From: Planctomycetia bacterium TMED53
GTDB lineage: Bacteria; Planctomycetota; UBA8108; UBA1146
Assembly (NCBI GenBank): GCA_002167285.1
Contig: NHDG01000048.1
Span: 1 to 38,422 of the forward strand
DNA: 38,422 nt
Reading direction: 5' to 3'
Positions 35,897 to 38,422 of this stretch are shown here, piece by piece. A program made the position numbers and the translations under genes. The notes below the pieces were generated by a model, which saw nothing but the letters and a program-made list of their open reading frames with translations, was not told the DNA's origin and made no database searches. The number at the start of each line of letters is the position of its first letter. The stretch's first letter is position 1.

Positions 35897-37165
35897 ATGA
35901 GTAAAATTGCCACACTTCATGGCCGTATGGCCCTCGACAGCCGCGGATTCCCGACCATCGAAGCTGAATGCATCCTTGATGACGGCAGTCGTGGAGCTGC
36001 ACTCGTCCCCTCTGGGGCTTCCACCGGTGAGGCTGAAGCGCTCGAACTTCGAGATGGAGGTGAGGCTTGGGCAGGCAAGGGTGTCGAAAAGGCTCTCAGT
36101 CATCTCAACGGCGAAATCGCCCACTTGCTAACCGGTGAAGATGCCCGCGACCAGGAAGGGATCGATCGCCGACTCTGTGAAGCGGACGGAACCCCCAACA
36201 AGTCTCGCCTCGGTGCGAACGCCATCCTCGGGGCCTCGATGGCCGCTTGCAGAGCCGCAGCTCAAAGTTGCCAACTTCCCCTCTACCGCTACATCGGTGG
36301 CCCCTCCTCTGTCAGATTGCCGATCCCTCTGCTGAACGTGGTCAATGGAGGTGCTCACGCCGACAATTCTGTCGACGTTCAGGAGTTCATGCTCGCCCCC
36401 ACCGGCTTTGACGATTTCTCTTCCGCATTGAGGGCGGGTGTGGAGGTTTACCACATCCTCAAAAAGCGGCTCAAAGGAGCGGGCCTCGTCACTGCAGTCG
36501 GAGATGAGGGTGGCTTTGCCCCCGACTTTGAAAGTGACGTCCGCGTTTTGGAGGAACTGAGCGCAGCAATCCAACAAGCGGGCTACACCGTTGGCCATGA
36601 CCAACAATTCACCTTTGCCCTCGATGTCGCCGCCAGCGAACTCCACGAAGGTGGCCACTACCAAATGGGAGCATCTGGTGAGGCTCTCTCCTCCGAAGCG
36701 ATGGTCGATCACTGGGTTCAGTTGGCGAGCCAGTTCCCCTTCACCAGCATCGAGGACGGCCTCGATGAAGAGGATTGGGAGGGTTGGACGCGTCTAACGG
36801 CGGCTTTACCGCAGATTCGCATGGTTGGGGACGACCTCTTTGCCACCGATCCAAAGCGGATCCGCCGGGGCATCTCGGAAGGGGCAGGAAGCGCTCTACT
36901 GGTGAAGCTGAATCAGATCGGCACCGTTTCCGAAACTTTACAAGCCATCGACATCGCTTCCGAGGCGGGCTTCAGAATCATCGTTTCTCACCGCTCTGGC
37001 GAGACGGAAGACGACTTTATCGCCGATTTGGCGGTGGCCACTGGAGCCGGCTGGATCAAAACCGGCGCCCCGTGCAGGTCTGAGAGAAACGCCAAATATA
37101 ACCGTCTCTTGCGGATCGAGGCGGAATTGGCCTCTTCGGCGATTCTGGGACCCTTGAAGTTTTGA
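35897..37165 (+). CDS. eno: Enolase
   Basis: Enolase converts 2-phosphoglycerate to phosphoenolpyruvate in glycolysis. The 422-residue protein has ALDSRGFPTIEAE, PSGASTGEAEALELRDG, the LPIPLLNVVNGGAHADNSVD block, TAVGDEGGFAP, the metal ligands in FALDVAAS, SIEDGLDEEDW and VGDDLFATDP, the catalytic lysine in LLVKLNQIGT, and SHRSGETEDDFIADLAV. It is the standard length. Phosphoenolpyruvate is also the substrate of KdsA elsewhere in this window. It stops at TGA, and an FtsB-like gene follows, an arrangement seen in many bacteria. Confidence 0.97.
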   Translation: MSKIATLHGRMALDSRGFPTIEAECILDDGSRGAALVPSGASTGEAEALELRDGGEAWAGKGVEKALSHLNGEIAHLLTGEDARDQEGIDRRLCEADGTPNKSRLGANAILGASMAACRAAAQSCQLPLYRYIGGPSSVRLPIPLLNVVNGGAHADNSVDVQEFMLAPTGFDDFSSALRAGVEVYHILKKRLKGAGLVTAVGDEGGFAPDFESDVRVLEELSAAIQQAGYTVGHDQQFTFALDVAASELHEGGHYQMGASGEALSSEAMVDHWVQLASQFPFTSIEDGLDEEDWEGWTRLTAALPQIRMVGDDLFATDPKRIRRGISEGAGSALLVKLNQIGTVSETLQAIDIASEAGFRIIVSHRSGETEDDFIADLAVATGAGWIKTGAPCRSERNAKYNRLLRIEAELASSAILGPLKF

Positions 37166-37234
37166 GCCGATCCTGATCTACTGCGCCAGTCGGAATTGTC
37201 CGCGAGCCCGTGCAGAGATTGGAGATGGGAGCTC

Positions 37235-37615
37235 TTGTTTCAATCCTTTCCCAGCGTCCCCCTCTCTGATATCAAGAGGGCGTTGATCTCACCATTGAGC
37301 ACCTTCGGGTTCGATCCATTGCAGGGCAAGCTCATCTGCTTAGGACTGACGCTGGTCTTTTGCAGTGAGGTGGTTGCACCAAGGTTCGATGAGATGCGAG
37401 CCACCCAGCAAATGCAGCAAGACTTCCACTTTAAAATCACGGAGCAAAAACTGCGCCTCGAGCAATTGGGCCAGGCGAATCAAGCGATCCTCGAAGATGA
37501 GTTCTTACGCTTTGTGGCACACCGTAAGTTAACCGGATTTCGCACTGCCGAAGAATTTACCATCGACGAATACCTGGGCTCCCAATCGTCGGATCACCGA
37601 TTGCCATCTCGTTGA
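37235..37615 (+). CDS. FtsB/DivIC-like septum formation initiator protein
   Basis: This is a small bitopic membrane protein with a membrane helix (GKLICLGLTLVFCSEVV) followed by a coiled coil (QQMQQDFHFKITEQKLRLEQLGQANQAIL) and DEFLRFVAHRKLTGFRTAEEF. That matches the FtsB layout, in which a region after the coil ends in a short conserved D.....A...LG.... block. FtsB-like genes commonly follow eno. The start is unclear: TTG 37235 has GGAG and GGGAG upstream, TTG 37196 is the first possible codon, and later TTGs exist. The role in divisome assembly is inferred. Confidence 0.6.
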   Translation: MFQSFPSVPLSDIKRALISPLSTFGFDPLQGKLICLGLTLVFCSEVVAPRFDEMRATQQMQQDFHFKITEQKLRLEQLGQANQAILEDEFLRFVAHRKLTGFRTAEEFTIDEYLGSQSSDHRLPSR

Positions 37616-37664
37616 TTCGGCTTGATCAGGATTCGGTTTAATAAAAAGCTGTTTTGTCAGATGT

Positions 37665-37700
37665 AAAAATGGTCGGTTGCGCGCTGCGCAACCGACCATT
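37665..37700 (-). terminator. Strong hairpin terminator downstream of the LysM gene
   Basis: A perfect 15-base-pair stem (arms 37668-37682 and 37686-37700) with a GCT loop is followed on the minus strand by a T run (37665-37669). It lies between convergent genes and can also slow plus-strand transcription from the eno side. Confidence 0.8.
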
Positions 37701-37762
37701 CTTAAAAGCGGCATGGGGAAAGCTGAATATACAAAATCCCCAAGGGATGGTGCCACTCGTTT

Positions 37763-37801
37763 TGATCATGCATTTATCTGATCATGATTTGTATCTGATC
37801 A
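37763..37801. repeat. Spaced TGATCA repeats
   Basis: TGATCA occurs at 37763, 37779 and 37796, with TATCTGATCA shared by the last two (37775-37784 and 37792-37801). A fourth copy is at 37623. The roughly 17-base spacing between convergent genes has no obvious purpose. Confidence 0.5.
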
Positions 37802-37831
37802 AGGACTGTAACTTTACGCCCCTTCTCTCAT

Positions 37832-38422
37832 TCAGGGCAGATTGATAACGACTCCCACTTTGAGAACATCCAAGTTGACCCCAGGGTTGGCCTCTCTGAT
37901 CTCTTGCCAACGGTTTCCATCGCCGAGGCGATCACTGGCGATATCCCAAAGGGTATCCCCCTCTTGAATCTGATACGCCTTTGCACCACGGGCGACCGCG
38001 GGGCGGGAAGTTCGCTGAGGCTGGCTTGTTCCACCAGCAACGGGTACTCGAAGGACTTGTCCTTCTTTGAGAACCGTCGATTCAGTCAACCCTGAGTTTG
38101 CAGAGATGATTTTGTTGTAAGCATTGCCAGAGCCGAGGTGACGCTCGGCGATACGCCACAAGCTGTCCCCTGATCTAACCGTGATTTTCTTGAACTGCCG
38201 TTGAGGTAATGGAGCTTTCGCAGGCTTGTTCACAGTTCTTTGCGAACCACTTGCTGTGACAGCAGAACTCCCACGCTGAGATCCCTGCTGTGTGCCTTCG
38301 TTTCGAATGACACCGGTGGTCTTCACGACCTCTGCTTCATTCAGTCGAGCAGTGCCGCTGCTGAGCTGGCCCGTAGTGCCGGAGTTTCCGCTAGTCACTG
38401 TTCGTGGTGCTGCACCTGCTGC
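37832..38422 (-). CDS. LysM-domain protein (5' end outside window)
   Basis: The frame is open through the right edge, so the start is outside. The visible 197 residues have a Ser/Thr/Gly-rich linker and two LysM repeats of about 45 residues each: VRSGDSLWRIAERHLGSGNA with a VLKEGQVLRVP ending, and IQEGDTLWDIASDRLGDGN with a VLKVGVVINLP ending. LysM binds peptidoglycan glycan chains, so this is probably a cell-wall-associated or periplasmic protein. The missing N-terminus may hold a signal peptide or an enzymatic domain. The terminator at 37665-37700 lies downstream. Confidence 0.85.
   Translation of the reverse strand, partial: AAGAAPRTVTSGNSGTTGQLSSGTARLNEAEVVKTTGVIRNEGTQQGSQRGSSAVTASGSQRTVNKPAKAPLPQRQFKKITVRSGDSLWRIAERHLGSGNAYNKIISANSGLTESTVLKEGQVLRVPVAGGTSQPQRTSRPAVARGAKAYQIQEGDTLWDIASDRLGDGNRWQEIREANPGVNLDVLKVGVVINLP

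Noticed and set aside
37163-37237. The enolase TGA is followed in frame by an open reading frame into the FtsB-like gene.
   Set aside because: Enolase is complete and ends normally at its usual length. No SECIS-like hairpin follows, and eno followed by an FtsB-like gene is a known gene order. The shared frame is chance.

Overview
The window looks like a chromosomal segment from a member of the Planctomycetota or a close relative. Two secreted proteins carry dockerin-like C-termini of the kind common in that phylum. There is a fused CcsA with a System II cytochrome c maturation operon, a minor-pseudopilin cluster, KdsA (so LPS and an outer membrane), and a SpoVG-family protein. No tRNA, rRNA, CRISPR array, transposase or phage gene was seen. 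The organism assignment is inference.

Layout. 0-0.7 kb: 3' part of a secreted hydrolase with a dockerin tail. 0.8-5.4 kb: outer-membrane barrel protein and three pilin-like genes. 5.5-7.3 kb: fdhD and a convergent MBL-fold hydrolase. 7.6-14.8 kb: a long plus-strand run of DUF2203 protein, thioredoxin, duplicated-domain lipoprotein, ResB, CcsA, HAD phosphatase, endonuclease IV and a small zinc-ribbon protein. 14.8-25.1 kb: minus-strand genes for a large dockerin protein, two unknown exported proteins, a GH29 alpha-L-fucosidase, a DsbD-type reductase and a glutaredoxin-like protein. 25.3-27.3 kb: kdsA, a glycosyltransferase and a zinc-ribbon protein. 27.2-31 kb: asparaginase-II family protein and a large HEAT-like exported protein. 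31.2-35.8 kb: a tightly overlapped operon psd-pssA-folK-panC-ispE-spoVG. 35.9-38.4 kb: enolase, an FtsB-like protein and a LysM protein running off the right edge.

Main discovery. Three genes between 14.4 and 24.7 kb keep one open frame across a single in-frame TGA, and each TGA is followed at the right distance by a hairpin resembling a bacterial SECIS element. In the DsbD-type protein the TGA replaces the first cysteine of the thioredoxin-domain active site (U-Q-N-C), which is near-decisive for selenocysteine. In the small DUF2007-like zinc-ribbon protein the TGA is followed by a six-base-pair stem with a GGUC loop, the loop sequence of the E. coli fdhF SECIS. In the large dockerin protein the TGA is also followed by a GGUC-loop hairpin, but the case is weaker and a nonsense mutation or sequence error remains possible. 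TGA is an ordinary stop elsewhere in the window (several ATGA start/stop overlaps), so this is not a changed genetic code. A simple gene caller would split or truncate all three.

How the genes fit together. Thioredoxin, the glutaredoxin-like protein and the Sec-containing DsbD could carry reducing power to the periplasm, where ResB/CcsA attaches heme to reduced apocytochromes. FdhD implies a formate dehydrogenase elsewhere, an enzyme that is itself often a selenoprotein.
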